Assembly (NCBI RefSeq): GCF_005869875.1
Contig: NZ_VAWG01000001.1
Location: 496,001-560,000, forward strand
Direction of reading: 5' to 3'
DNA length: 64,000 nt
Origin: Paenibacillus pinistramenti
GTDB taxonomy: Bacteria > Bacillota > Bacilli > Paenibacillales > Paenibacillaceae
Shown: one piece after another, positions 9,099-17,203 of the stretch
How positions within the stretch are numbered: the first letter of the stretch is position 1
Layout: each line of letters begins with the position of its first letter
Made by a program: the position numbers and the translations under genes
The notes under the pieces: generated by a model
Databases searched by the model: none
The model's input: only the letters and a program-made list of their open reading frames with translations
Told to the model about the DNA's origin: nothing

Positions 9099-9449
9099 TC
9101 AGCCCTTCGGCCGGACAACAAGAGCGGCAAGAAACGAAAAGATGATCGCCGAAGAAATCCCGGCGCTTGTGACATCAAAGATCCCCGTAATAACTCCGAT
9201 CCATCCGTCCCGGTGCAGTTCTGTAACCGCCCCGTGGACCAGGGAATTACCAAAGCTGGTAATGGGAACAGAAGCCCCTGCTCCCGCAAATTTCACTAAT
9301 GGCTCGTACCAGCCCAGCCCGTCCAGCACCGCGCCGACAACAACAAGCGTACTCATGGTATGAGCCGGAGTCAGCTTGCCTACATCAAACATCAGCTGCC
9401 CGACAACGCAGAAGGCGCCGCCGATAAGAAATGCCCACAGAAAGATCAT
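9099..9449 (-). CDS. spoVAE: Stage V sporulation protein AE (SpoVAE/AEb)
   Basis: An integral membrane protein of about 116 residues and three or more hydrophobic segments, part of the SpoVA channel that moves Ca-dipicolinate into the forespore and out at germination. I chose the ATG at 9447-9449 (MIFLWAFL) because an AGGGAGGG ribosome site precedes it; a frame opening 24 bp upstream would place that site inside the gene. The spoVAD stop is one base upstream. Gene order C-D-E is conserved. Confidence 0.92.
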   Translation of the reverse strand: MIFLWAFLIGGAFCVVGQLMFDVGKLTPAHTMSTLVVVGAVLDGLGWYEPLVKFAGAGASVPITSFGNSLVHGAVTELHRDGWIGVITGIFDVTSAGISSAIIFSFLAALVVRPKG

Positions 9450-9450
9450 G

Positions 9451-10470
9451 TTATTGTAAACCCTCCCTCTCAATAGCTACAGCATGAGCGATGCAGGGAA
9501 TGGACTCTCCCTGCTGATAAGAAAGCGGAGACAGCAGCGCGCCGGTCGCAACCACCAGCACGCGGTTCAGCCTGCCGGCCTTGATCTGCCTCAAAATGTG
9601 GCCGTAGGTAACGGTGGCGGAGCAGCCGCAGCCGCTTCCTCCGGCAAATACCTGCGGCTGCTTCTCCCGGTCATAAATCATCAGACCGCAGTCCTTGAAA
9701 TGGGTCTTCTCCATTTGAAGACCGTCCTGCTTCAGAATATCTTTAACGATAGGCAGGCCGACCGATGCAAGGTCTCCCGTTACGATCAGGTCGTAATCCT
9801 CCGGCGACCTGCCGGTATCCCGGAAATGGGTAACGATTGTATCCGCCGCAGCCGGAGCCATGGCCGCCCCCATATTAAACGGATCCGTAACGCCCAGATC
9901 CTGAATTCTGCCGATGGTGGCATGGGTCACTCTTGGCCCGCTTCCTTTGGCCGCAACGACGGCGCAGCCCGAGCCGGTAACCGTATACTGGGCTGTCGGC
10001 GGCTTCTGCGAGCCGTATTCGGTCGGATAACGAAACTGCTTTTCCACGGTACAGTTGTGGCTGGAGGTTCCGGCAAGCACAAAGCCAGCGTTCCCGCTGT
10101 CCACCATCATCGCGGCAATAGCCAGGCTTTCCATCGAGGTCGAGCATGCGCCGAATACGCCGAGGTAAGGGGCAGCAAACGTCCGGGCGGCAAAAGTGGC
10201 GCTGATGATCTGGTTCATCAGGTCGCCCCCGACGAAAAAGTGCAGCTGCTCCTTCGTAATGCCCGCATTCATTATGGCCGCAGAGCCGGCATGCTCCAGC
10301 AGCCTGCGTTCCGCTTTTTCCCACGTCGTTTCATTGATCTCCAGGTTGTCAAACACGTAATCAAAATCCCCGGCAAGCGGCCCCTTTCCTTCTTCAGGAC
10401 CGACTACCGCCGCCGCTCCAATGATGGCCGGCTTGGAACGGAATTCCCAGGTCTGCCCGCCGATCAGCAT
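9451..10470 (-). CDS. spoVAD: Stage V sporulation protein AD
   Basis: A 339-residue protein with a thiolase-like fold; in Bacillus SpoVAD binds dipicolinic acid as the cytoplasmic partner of the SpoVA channel. It starts MLIGGQTWEFRS at an ATG overlapping the spoVAC TGA (TGATG). An apparent extension up to 10680 in the same frame is spurious because it overlaps spoVAC. Recognisable segments are the GVFGACSTSMESLAIA region (thiolase-type Cys) and the C-terminal GGSGCGCSATVTYGH region. Complete length. Confidence 0.95.
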   Translation of the reverse strand: MLIGGQTWEFRSKPAIIGAAAVVGPEEGKGPLAGDFDYVFDNLEINETTWEKAERRLLEHAGSAAIMNAGITKEQLHFFVGGDLMNQIISATFAARTFAAPYLGVFGACSTSMESLAIAAMMVDSGNAGFVLAGTSSHNCTVEKQFRYPTEYGSQKPPTAQYTVTGSGCAVVAAKGSGPRVTHATIGRIQDLGVTDPFNMGAAMAPAAADTIVTHFRDTGRSPEDYDLIVTGDLASVGLPIVKDILKQDGLQMEKTHFKDCGLMIYDREKQPQVFAGGSGCGCSATVTYGHILRQIKAGRLNRVLVVATGALLSPLSYQQGESIPCIAHAVAIEREGLQ

Positions 10471-10973
10471 CAGGAATGCCCCCCCTGAATGCCGAAGATG
10501 GCATAAATAATCCCAATGACAAAAGCTGCCACAACGCCAAAGACAATTACGGAGCCTGCCAATTTGAACATGTTGGCGCCAACGCCAAGCACCAGGCCTT
10601 CGCTGCGGCTCTCCAGCGCGGACGAGCACATGGAGTTGGCAAAACCGGTGACCGGAACAGCAGAGCCCGCTCCCGCCCACTGCGCAATTTTGTCGTATAC
10701 CCCCATACTCGTCAAAATAATGGAGATGATAATGAGAACGGCAACCGTCGGGTTGGCTGCTTCCCGTTCAGACATGTCAAACACCGCTTTGAAGAACTCC
10801 TGGATCGCTTGTCCGATCGTGCAAATGACACCTCCGACCAAGAAGGCACGGGCACAGTTTGAGAATACGCTCCGCGAAGGTTCATGCTTCTTGGCAATCC
10901 GCTTGTAGTCTTCTGCATCGAGCGAAACCGAATTCAGCTTGATTCTGGCTCCCGGTCTTGTTTTAGTTGCCAC
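10470..10973 (-). CDS. spoVAC: Stage V sporulation protein AC
   Basis: A 167-residue membrane protein with about four hydrophobic segments. The family member in B. subtilis behaves as a mechanosensitive component of the SpoVA channel. The start codon is GTG (10971-10973), placed 8 bp after a strong AAGGAGG ribosome site. It opens a three-gene C-D-E operon; no spoVAA, spoVAB or spoVAF is adjacent. A weak sigma-F/G-like -10 (CATAATG) lies near 11036, but I would not call a promoter from it. Confidence 0.95.
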   Translation of the reverse strand: MATKTRPGARIKLNSVSLDAEDYKRIAKKHEPSRSVFSNCARAFLVGGVICTIGQAIQEFFKAVFDMSEREAANPTVAVLIIISIILTSMGVYDKIAQWAGAGSAVPVTGFANSMCSSALESRSEGLVLGVGANMFKLAGSVIVFGVVAAFVIGIIYAIFGIQGGHS

Positions 10974-11072
10974 GCCTGATTCCTCCTTGTTGCGAAAAAA
11001 GGTTTGTTTAGCCGTTATTATTTGTAACCTGCGCCACCATTATGTTTGTTAAATTTTCCTGTCAGGGAAAAT

Positions 11073-11136
11073 ATAAAAAGGCACCCCCGCCTCATGCAGA
11101 CCTTGATCTGTCATGGATCAGGAACGCCTCTTTTTC
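11073..11136 (-). terminator. Terminator-like hairpin after the 28-codon ORF
   Basis: Read on the minus strand, GAGGCG...TGCCTTTTTATA closes over an inner CCTGATC/GATCAAGG hairpin and ends in a T-run. It lies 30 bp downstream of the small ORF at 11165-11251, supporting a separate short transcript there. Confidence 0.5.
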
Positions 11137-11164
11137 AAGCGCCTTGCCCGGTAAAATGCGTCAA

Positions 11165-11251
11165 TCATAACAGCTTCAGAATGATAACAAGCAGCACAAA
11201 CAATACAAGGATCAGCAGCCATTCCTTCTGTCTCGCATCCAGCTCCAGCAT
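11165..11251 (-). CDS. Small single-span membrane peptide (28 aa), unrecognised
   Basis: An ORF of 28 codons starts at an ATG six bases after a GGAGGG ribosome site. The product starts MLELDARQKEWLL and continues as an uninterrupted Leu/Val/Ile segment of about 17 residues to the end, so it is one membrane helix with a short charged N-terminus. A terminator-like hairpin follows 30 bp downstream, and the gene lies between the spoVA operon and the aminopeptidase gene. Tiny membrane proteins of this kind are common in spore formers, but I do not recognise the family. Support comes from the ribosome site, the composition and the terminator only. Confidence 0.5.
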   Translation of the reverse strand: MLELDARQKEWLLILVLFVLLVIILKLL

Positions 11252-11400
11252 CCCAAGCCCTCCGCTTCCGGTATTCAGCTCCTGCTTACTTTATGCCGGA
11301 GAACCGGCTTCGGTGTATGTCCCCGGCCTGTTTTCCAAAATGGACATCCCGTTCTTCTTAGTTCATACTAGAATCATATTGAAAGGAGCGATTTGGCAAT

Positions 11401-12474
11401 ATGGAACAGAAGACGCTTGAATTGTTCAAACAGCTGACGGAATTCCCTTCCGTATCGGGTTTTGAGAGAGAGCTGCGCGGATTTGTGAAAGAAAAATTGT
11501 CCGCTTACACGGAGGAATTTGTGCAGGACCGGCTGGGAAGCTTGTTCGGTGTACTCCGCGGGGACGAGAACGGCCCTAAAGTCATGGTAGCCGGACATAT
11601 GGACGAGGTCGGATTTATGGTATCGGGCATCACCGACAAAGGGATGATTACCTTCCAGCCGCTTGGCGGATGGTGGAGCCAGACGATTTTGGCCCAAAGA
11701 CTTCAGGTGATCACGCCGAACGGTCCTATCAACGGAGTTGTAGGCTCTATTCCTACCCACCTGCTGGACGAAGCCCAGCGCAATAAACCCGTGGACATCA
11801 AGTCCATGTACCTGGACGTTGGGGCTGACAGCCGCGAAGAGGCAGAAAGCTTCGGCATCAAAATCGGCATGCAGATTGTGCCGGTCTGTGAATTTACGCC
11901 GCTCTCCAATCCGAAGAAAATTATGGCCAAAGCCTGGGACAACCGCTACGGAGTCGGTCTGGCGATTGAGCTGATGGAGAACCTGCATAAGGAAAAATTA
12001 CCGAACGTGCTGTATGCCGGCGCAACGGTTCAGGAAGAACTGGGGCTGCGCGGCGCCCGTACTGCGGCTAATCTGATTCAGCCTGACGTCTTCTTCGCTC
12101 TGGATGCGAGTCCTGCGAACGATATGACAGGTGACCGCCAGGCATTTGGTCGGCTCGGAGACGGGGCGCTGCTCCGCATCTTCGATCCAGGCATGCTGAC
12201 CCACCGCGGCATGGTGGAATATGTGGAGGATACGGCTTCCACGCACAAGATCAAATATCAATACTTTATTTCCAAGGGCGGCACGGACGCCGGACAGGTG
12301 CATCTCAGCGGCATCGGCGTACCGTCGGCCGTCATCGGCATCTGCTCGCGGTACATCCATACATCTTCTTCCATCATCCACACGGATGATTATGCAGCAG
12401 CCAAAGAGCTGATCACCAAGCTGGTGCGCGGGCTTGACCGGACTACGCTGAATACGATTCTGGAGCGGTCCTGA
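11401..12474 (+). CDS. M42-family metallopeptidase (aminopeptidase / endoglucanase-like)
   Basis: A 357-residue cytoplasmic M42 aminopeptidase, a tetrahedral-complex type enzyme removing N-terminal residues from peptides. Metal and catalytic motifs are present: [11 protein letters not shown] near residue 64, DNRYGVGLA near 180, the catalytic Glu pair in [10 protein letters not shown] near 212-221, ALDASPAND near 235 and the C-terminal His of YIHTSSS near 321. An AAAGGAG ribosome site lies 11 bp before the ATG. It stands alone, convergent with the GH42 gene. The stop codon lies in the first copy of a 14-bp tandem repeat. Confidence 0.93.
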   Translation: MEQKTLELFKQLTEFPSVSGFERELRGFVKEKLSAYTEEFVQDRLGSLFGVLRGDENGPKVMVAGHMDEVGFMVSGITDKGMITFQPLGGWWSQTILAQRLQVITPNGPINGVVGSIPTHLLDEAQRNKPVDIKSMYLDVGADSREEAESFGIKIGMQIVPVCEFTPLSNPKKIMAKAWDNRYGVGLAIELMENLHKEKLPNVLYAGATVQEELGLRGARTAANLIQPDVFFALDASPANDMTGDRQAFGRLGDGALLRIFDPGMLTHRGMVEYVEDTASTHKIKYQYFISKGGTDAGQVHLSGIGVPSAVIGICSRYIHTSSSIIHTDDYAAAKELITKLVRGLDRTTLNTILERS

Positions 12475-12504
12475 GGGAGCGGTTCTGAGGAAGCGGTTCT
12501 GAAG
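12463..12504. repeat. 14-bp tandem repeat x3 across the aminopeptidase stop codon
   Basis: Three contiguous copies of GAGCGGTTCTGAGG-like units lie at 12463-12476, 12477-12490 and 12491-12504, with one to three changes between copies. The TGA stop at 12472-12474 is inside copy 1, so the later copies repeat the last codons and the stop. Confidence 0.85.
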
Positions 12505-12528
12505 CGTTCAATTCCATCTCACAAAAAA

Positions 12529-12576
12529 GCAAACAGGCAGACCGGCGGATTCCCGCTGGTCTGCCCTTTTATTTTA
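12529..12576. terminator. Bidirectional terminator between aminopeptidase and GH42
   Basis: GGCAGACC pairs with GGTCTGCC, with an inner GGCGG/CCGCT extension. CTTTTATTTT follows on the plus side and a GTTTGCTTTTTT tract on the minus side, fitting two convergent genes. Confidence 0.8.
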
Positions 12577-12595
12577 CACCTGCTGCCGCTGCTGT

Positions 12596-14629
12596 TTAGT
12601 CCGCCTGCTGCTCCAGGATCAGAACGCCGCGGCCCGGAACCGCGGCCGAGCCCTCAAGCACCGTATCGCCAAGCAGCTCCTTGTACCGGCTGCCGCCCAG
12701 ATCAAGCTGGCACGCTTCTGCGTTATGATTCAGCACAAACAGGAAGCTTCTGCCGTCCTTGTACCGTTCGGCCGTTTCCACGCCTTCAGGTGTAGCAAGC
12801 AGCGGTTTGATTCCCTGCTCCTGACACAGGTTGGCAAGAAATTCCTTCATAAACCCGGCATCCGGACTGCTGGCTACATAATAAGCCTTGCCTTTGCCAA
12901 ACGTATTGCGAGTCAGAACCGGCATGCCTTGATAAAAATCTTTGCCGTACTCCGCCAGCACCTCTGCGCCTTCCGAATGGATCAGGTCGCACATCAGGCC
13001 GCATTCGTAGCCGCCGCTCAGTCCGCCCCACTCGCCCTTCATGACAATCTCATTATGCTGGTCCGGGAACAAAGCGTCGATCTCCTCCGCCCAGATACCG
13101 AGCACCTTGCGAAGTTCTCCCGGATAACCGCCCAGCGTCACAATGTCATTCTCATTCACAATGCCGCTGAAGAAGGTGGTGACAAAGGTGCCGCCCGCTT
13201 CCACAAAGCGCTCCACTTTGTCCGCAAAGCCGGATTTCACCATGTACATCACAGGCGCAATGACCAGATCATATTTCGAAAAATCCTCCTCCACCCCGAT
13301 CATGTCGGTCTGGATGTTCAGGTCAAACAACGCGTGATAGAACTTGTGAACCTCTTTCACATAGTCGAGCGCAACAGTAGGACCGCTTGTCAGGTCGGTT
13401 GCCCAGCGGTTCTCCCAGTCATACACGATGCCGACCTTCGCCCGGCTTCTCGAATCAAGAAGCGCGTCTCCAAGCTGCTGGAGCTCACGGCCCAGCTCGG
13501 CGCTTTCACGGAATACCCGGGTATGCTCGTGGCCGGCGTGCTCGATTACCGCGCCGTGGTATTTCTCGCAGGCGCCGACAGAGCGTCGGAGCTGGAAGAA
13601 CATCACCGTGTCCGCGCCGCGCGCTACCGCCTGGTAGCTCCACAGACGCATGACGCCGGGACGCTTCAGCGAGTTGTAAGGCTGCCAGTTCTGCTGGCTC
13701 GGCGTCTGCTCCATCAGCATAAACGGCTGGCCGCTCTTCAGCCCGCGCATCAGATCATGCGTCATGGCCGTGAAGCTGACCGGCGTGTCCAGGGAAGGAT
13801 AGTTGTCCCAAGACACGACATCCATATATTTGGCCCATTCAAAATAATTTAGCTCCGGATAGAAGCCCATCAGGTTCGTTGTGACCGGAATGTCGGGTGT
13901 ATGCTGCTTGATCGCGTCATATTCGAGTTTGTAGCAGTCCAGAATACTCTCCGACATGAAACGGCGGTAATCCAAAGAGATCCCCTGGAAGTTTGTCAGG
14001 TTATGTCCCCATTCCTCGCTCAAATCGCTGGCCGGAACAATTTCTTCCCAATCGTAAAAAGTATGTCCCCAAAAGCGTGTGTTCCACGCTTTGTTCAAAG
14101 CATCTAGCGTGCCGTAACGCTCCTTGAGCCACACGCGGAACTCTGCCGCGCAGTTCTCGCAGTAGCACATGCCGCCGTATTCATTGGATACGTGCCAGAT
14201 CAGCAGCGCAGGGTGATCTTTATAGCGCTCGGCGAGCCTGCCGGCAATGGCCGTGGAGAATCTGCGGTAAGCCGGGCTGTTCGGGCAGGAGTTATGGCGT
14301 CCGCCAAACTGACGCTTCAGCCCCTGCTTATCTACGCGGCGCACCTCGGGATACTGCCGGGCCATCCACGCCGGATGGGCGCCCGTGCTTGTAGCGAGGC
14401 AGACATAGGTTCCGCTGGCATAAAGGCGGTCCATCTGCTCGTCAAGCCATTCAAAGCTGTATTCATGCTCGCTCGGCTGATTCAGCGCCCAGGAGAAGAC
14501 GTTGATGGTCGCCACATCAATGCCGGCCAGCTTAAACATTCTTTCGTCTTCTGTCCAGACCTCCGGCTCCCACTGCTCGGGATTGTAATCTCCGCCGTAC
14601 CAGATTTTTGGCAGTTTGGAATTGATCAT
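12596..14629 (-). CDS. GH42 beta-galactosidase
   Basis: A cytoplasmic glycosidase of about 677 residues without a signal peptide. The start KIWYGGDYNPEQW is typical of GH42. The acid/base Glu lies in HVSNEYGG near residue 150 and the nucleophile Glu in MLMEQTPSQQNW near 310. A zinc-type Cys cluster (CYCENC) lies near 160. The C-terminus fits the trimerisation and beta domains. I use the ATG at 14627-14629; a GTG at 14641 is possible. It is divergent from an AraC-type regulator and belongs to the glycan locus with GH1, GH95 and GH31 enzymes, so it may remove galactose from imported oligosaccharides. Some GH42 enzymes act on L-arabinopyranosides instead. Confidence 0.92.
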   Translation of the reverse strand: MINSKLPKIWYGGDYNPEQWEPEVWTEDERMFKLAGIDVATINVFSWALNQPSEHEYSFEWLDEQMDRLYASGTYVCLATSTGAHPAWMARQYPEVRRVDKQGLKRQFGGRHNSCPNSPAYRRFSTAIAGRLAERYKDHPALLIWHVSNEYGGMCYCENCAAEFRVWLKERYGTLDALNKAWNTRFWGHTFYDWEEIVPASDLSEEWGHNLTNFQGISLDYRRFMSESILDCYKLEYDAIKQHTPDIPVTTNLMGFYPELNYFEWAKYMDVVSWDNYPSLDTPVSFTAMTHDLMRGLKSGQPFMLMEQTPSQQNWQPYNSLKRPGVMRLWSYQAVARGADTVMFFQLRRSVGACEKYHGAVIEHAGHEHTRVFRESAELGRELQQLGDALLDSRSRAKVGIVYDWENRWATDLTSGPTVALDYVKEVHKFYHALFDLNIQTDMIGVEEDFSKYDLVIAPVMYMVKSGFADKVERFVEAGGTFVTTFFSGIVNENDIVTLGGYPGELRKVLGIWAEEIDALFPDQHNEIVMKGEWGGLSGGYECGLMCDLIHSEGAEVLAEYGKDFYQGMPVLTRNTFGKGKAYYVASSPDAGFMKEFLANLCQEQGIKPLLATPEGVETAERYKDGRSFLFVLNHNAEACQLDLGGSRYKELLGDTVLEGSAAVPGRGVLILEQQAD

Positions 14630-14726
14630 TTCAGGCTGCACATCCTTTTGTATATAATTATATTATCATTGTAGTACCGCTTTTATTAGCATTAAATATA
14701 AGATAATGGAGGTCCAATATAAGAAT

Positions 14727-15596
14727 ATGGAACTCACCGAATTATCCGAATTTTCCGAATTATCTCGGCTGCAGATTCCCCGGAGGTTCGTGTTCACCCC
14801 GGCAGTCGGGCAGTCGCTGCCTGTCGCGGTCGAAAGCGCCGGATTTAATCCGGATCAGGAGAAAATCAGCCGGCCGGAAGGCTATCCGCTGTACCACTGG
14901 ATTCAAACCGCCGCAGGGTCAGGTTCCATCACTCTGGGCAGTGAGACCTTCAGCCTTCCCCCCGGCAGCGGTATGCTGCTGTTCCCGAATGCCGCGCATG
15001 CTTACCGCGCAGAAGATGAACCCTGGAGGACGCTTTATCTGACCTTTGGAGGCCCGGCCGCTGCCAAAATTGTTGCCTCGTTTGGCATCCAGGAATCCGC
15101 CTTCTTCAGCTGGGAAGAGGAATCCGGTATAAGCGATTTCCTATATGGCATGCTGGAGAGGCTTGAAGCAGGAGAAGACACCTTCGGCCTGGAGGCTTCG
15201 GCTGATGCTTACCGTTTTGTGGGTCTGCTCAGCAAATACGGGAGTCTCCACCACAACAAGGCGACTGCTAAAAATCTGGAGAAATTGCAGCCGCTGCTGC
15301 ACTGGATGGATATTCACTATTGCAGCCCGGAGGTCGGGTTGAACGATTTTGCCGGGGTATTAGGCGTATCCGGCCGGCACCTCAACAGCCTGTTTCGGCA
15401 GACCTTCGGCGTTTCCCCGTACGCCTATTTTCTGCAGATTAGGCTGCGCAAAGCGAAAGAGCTGCTTGCCGGAACAAGAGGCAGCACGATTGCAGAGATC
15501 GCTGCCGCCTCCGGCTTCCGCGATCCCAGCCATTTTATCGCCACCTTCCGCAAGGCGATCGGCATGACGCCGGACCAGTTCCGGCGCCTGCACTAA
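14727..15596 (+). CDS. AraC-family transcriptional regulator
   Basis: A regulator of about 289 residues: an N-terminal cupin sugar-sensing domain (roughly 15-160; ITLGSETFSLPPGSG and LLFPNAAHAYR) and a C-terminal pair of helix-turn-helix motifs (about 190-289; IAEIAAASGFRDPSHFIATF). The start is uncertain. An ATG at 14706 overlaps the GGAGGT ribosome site, so the next ATG at 14727 is preferred. It is divergent from GH42 across roughly 100 bp and probably controls it. The first codons carry a 9-bp tandem repeat. Confidence 0.9.
   Translation: MELTELSEFSELSRLQIPRRFVFTPAVGQSLPVAVESAGFNPDQEKISRPEGYPLYHWIQTAAGSGSITLGSETFSLPPGSGMLLFPNAAHAYRAEDEPWRTLYLTFGGPAAAKIVASFGIQESAFFSWEEESGISDFLYGMLERLEAGEDTFGLEASADAYRFVGLLSKYGSLHHNKATAKNLEKLQPLLHWMDIHYCSPEVGLNDFAGVLGVSGRHLNSLFRQTFGVSPYAYFLQIRLRKAKELLAGTRGSTIAEIAAASGFRDPSHFIATFRKAIGMTPDQFRRLH
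14737..14763. repeat. 9-bp tandem repeat x3 in the AraC gene 5' end
   Basis: Three contiguous copies of CCGAATTAT (the middle one CCGAATTTT) lie 10 bases into the coding region and give the repeated Glu-Leu/Phe-Ser tripeptide. The unit length keeps the reading frame. Confidence 0.8.
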
Positions 15597-15695
15597 TACC
15601 GGCCGGCGGCCACCGGCACCATCGGCAAGGCCTCGATTTCCGGCCGCCGGCAGGGCGCCGATTTCCCAGCATGGACGGCTGCCCGGCCAAAGGAA

Positions 15696-15735
15696 AACAC
15701 CGTTCTTGCCAGCGCATGAACGGTGTTATTTTTCC
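15696..15735. terminator. Bidirectional terminator between AraC gene and GH1
   Basis: AACACCGTTC pairs perfectly with GAACGGTGTT across a 12-base loop. ATTTTT follows on the plus side and TTTTCC on the minus side, fitting the convergent AraC and GH1 genes. Confidence 0.85.
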
Positions 15736-15751
15736 AAGATGAAAGGCTTGT

Positions 15752-17095
15752 CTATACTTCGAGCACGCCTGTCTTAACAATATTGCTGTACCAATAATAG
15801 CTGTCCTTCGGAATCCGCTCGAAGGTTTCATAATTCACGTAGACCAGGCCGAACCGCATGTTGTAGCCCTCTGCCCATTCAAAATTGTCGAGCAAAGACC
15901 AGGCCATATAACCCTTAATATTGACGCCGTCGTTAATGGCACGGTGCAGGGACACAAGATGCTGACGCAGATAATGAGTCCGGCGGTCATCGTGAACGCG
16001 GCCTTCCTCCGGTCCGTTGTTGATGCAGGCTCCATTTTCCGTAATATAGATCGGCAGATCGCCGTATTTGTTCTGAATGTATTTCAAGGAGTCATAGAAG
16101 CCGACCGGATCCAGCGGCCAGCCGATGTCCGTGCGCTCATATCCCATGTTCATCTCTTCATTTTCCAGCAGGCCAGCATCCGGATTGTAGCGGTCGATGC
16201 TGGCGGAATAATAGTTGCCGCCGATAAAGTCGATCGGACGCTGGATCAGCTCCATATCGCCAGGCTGAACCGGTGGCTGAGCTCCATTTTTGGCAAATAC
16301 GTCAAGCAGATTCTGCGGATAATGACCGAAGAAAATCGGATCCAGGAAGTAGTCAAAGGTCCACATAATCCGGCGCAGGCAGACTTCCTTGTCTTCCGGA
16401 CGGCTGCTGTAAGGCACGGACCACGTAATATTCGGGGCAATCCCGATTTCACCCTCCAGGTTAAGGCTGCGGAAGAGCTCAACCGTCTTCCCATGCGCAA
16501 GCAAGGTATGGTGGGCAACATTTACAGCAAGCTGGAGATCGGTAAATCCCGGTGCGTGCACGCCGATATAGTTGGAGAGGAAGGAGCTGCACCAGGGCTC
16601 GTTAAACGTAATCCATTTCTTGATCTTGCCGCCGAATTCGGTAAACATCGTTCTCGCAAACTCCACAAAAGCATCCGCCGTTGCGCGGTTGTCCCAGCCG
16701 CCTTCATCCTGAAGCGCCTGCGGGAGATCCCAGTGATACAAGGTGCAGAATGGCTCAATCCCGGCAGCCAGCAGTCCGTCTACCAGGCGGTGATAATAAT
16801 CCAGTCCTTCCCGGTTAACCTCGCCGCGTCCCTGCGGGTAAATGCGCGGCCAGGCGATGGAGAACCGGTAAGTCGATGCGCCCATCTCCTTCAGGAGCTG
16901 GATGTCCTCTTCGTAACGGTGATAGCTGTCGCAGGCGGTATCTCCGGTGTCGCCGTTCTTGACTCTTCCTGGAGTCTTCGAGAACGTATCCCAGATGGAC
17001 GGCGCGCGTCCGCCTTCATTTGCGGCACCTTCGATTTGATAAGAGGCGGTCGCAGCTCCCCAGCTGAAACCGCTTGGAAATTTATAGGTCGTCAT
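15752..17095 (-). CDS. GH1 beta-glucosidase
   Basis: A 447-residue cytoplasmic GH1 beta-glycosidase of standard length. The N-terminal signature FPSGFSWGAATASYQIEGA is intact. The acid/base Glu is in TFNEPW near residue 167 and the nucleophile Glu in YITENGA near 355. There is no signal peptide. A GGGGAGGATATC ribosome site precedes the ATG. It follows the GH95 gene on the same strand with a ~100 bp gap rich in short tandem repeats. In this locus it would trim glucose from the oligosaccharide backbone; 6-phospho-beta-glucosidase activity is less likely because the transporter is an ABC system and not a PTS. Confidence 0.93.
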   Translation of the reverse strand: MTTYKFPSGFSWGAATASYQIEGAANEGGRAPSIWDTFSKTPGRVKNGDTGDTACDSYHRYEEDIQLLKEMGASTYRFSIAWPRIYPQGRGEVNREGLDYYHRLVDGLLAAGIEPFCTLYHWDLPQALQDEGGWDNRATADAFVEFARTMFTEFGGKIKKWITFNEPWCSSFLSNYIGVHAPGFTDLQLAVNVAHHTLLAHGKTVELFRSLNLEGEIGIAPNITWSVPYSSRPEDKEVCLRRIMWTFDYFLDPIFFGHYPQNLLDVFAKNGAQPPVQPGDMELIQRPIDFIGGNYYSASIDRYNPDAGLLENEEMNMGYERTDIGWPLDPVGFYDSLKYIQNKYGDLPIYITENGACINNGPEEGRVHDDRRTHYLRQHLVSLHRAINDGVNIKGYMAWSLLDNFEWAEGYNMRFGLVYVNYETFERIPKDSYYWYSNIVKTGVLEV

Positions 17096-17145
17096 GATAT
17101 CCTCCCCAGTTAGTTGGCAAACTCATTCAATTATTAGTTCATTCT

Positions 17146-17203
17146 TTAGTTCATACATTCGTTAGTTCATACATTCGCTAGTTCGTTCGCTCGTTAGTTC
17201 GCT
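17146..17203. repeat. 16-bp tandem repeat reaching the GH95 stop codon
   Basis: Two perfect 16-bp copies of TTAGTTCATACATTCG (17146-17161 and 17162-17177) are followed by a degenerate third (17178-17193) and a partial fourth. The first bases of the fourth (TTA at 17194-17196) are the GH95 stop codon on the minus strand. Confidence 0.85.

Noticed and set aside
10471-10680. N-terminal extension of spoVAD
   Set aside because: It overlaps spoVAC in another frame, has Cys/Trp-rich random composition, and spoVAD has a proper start at 10470.
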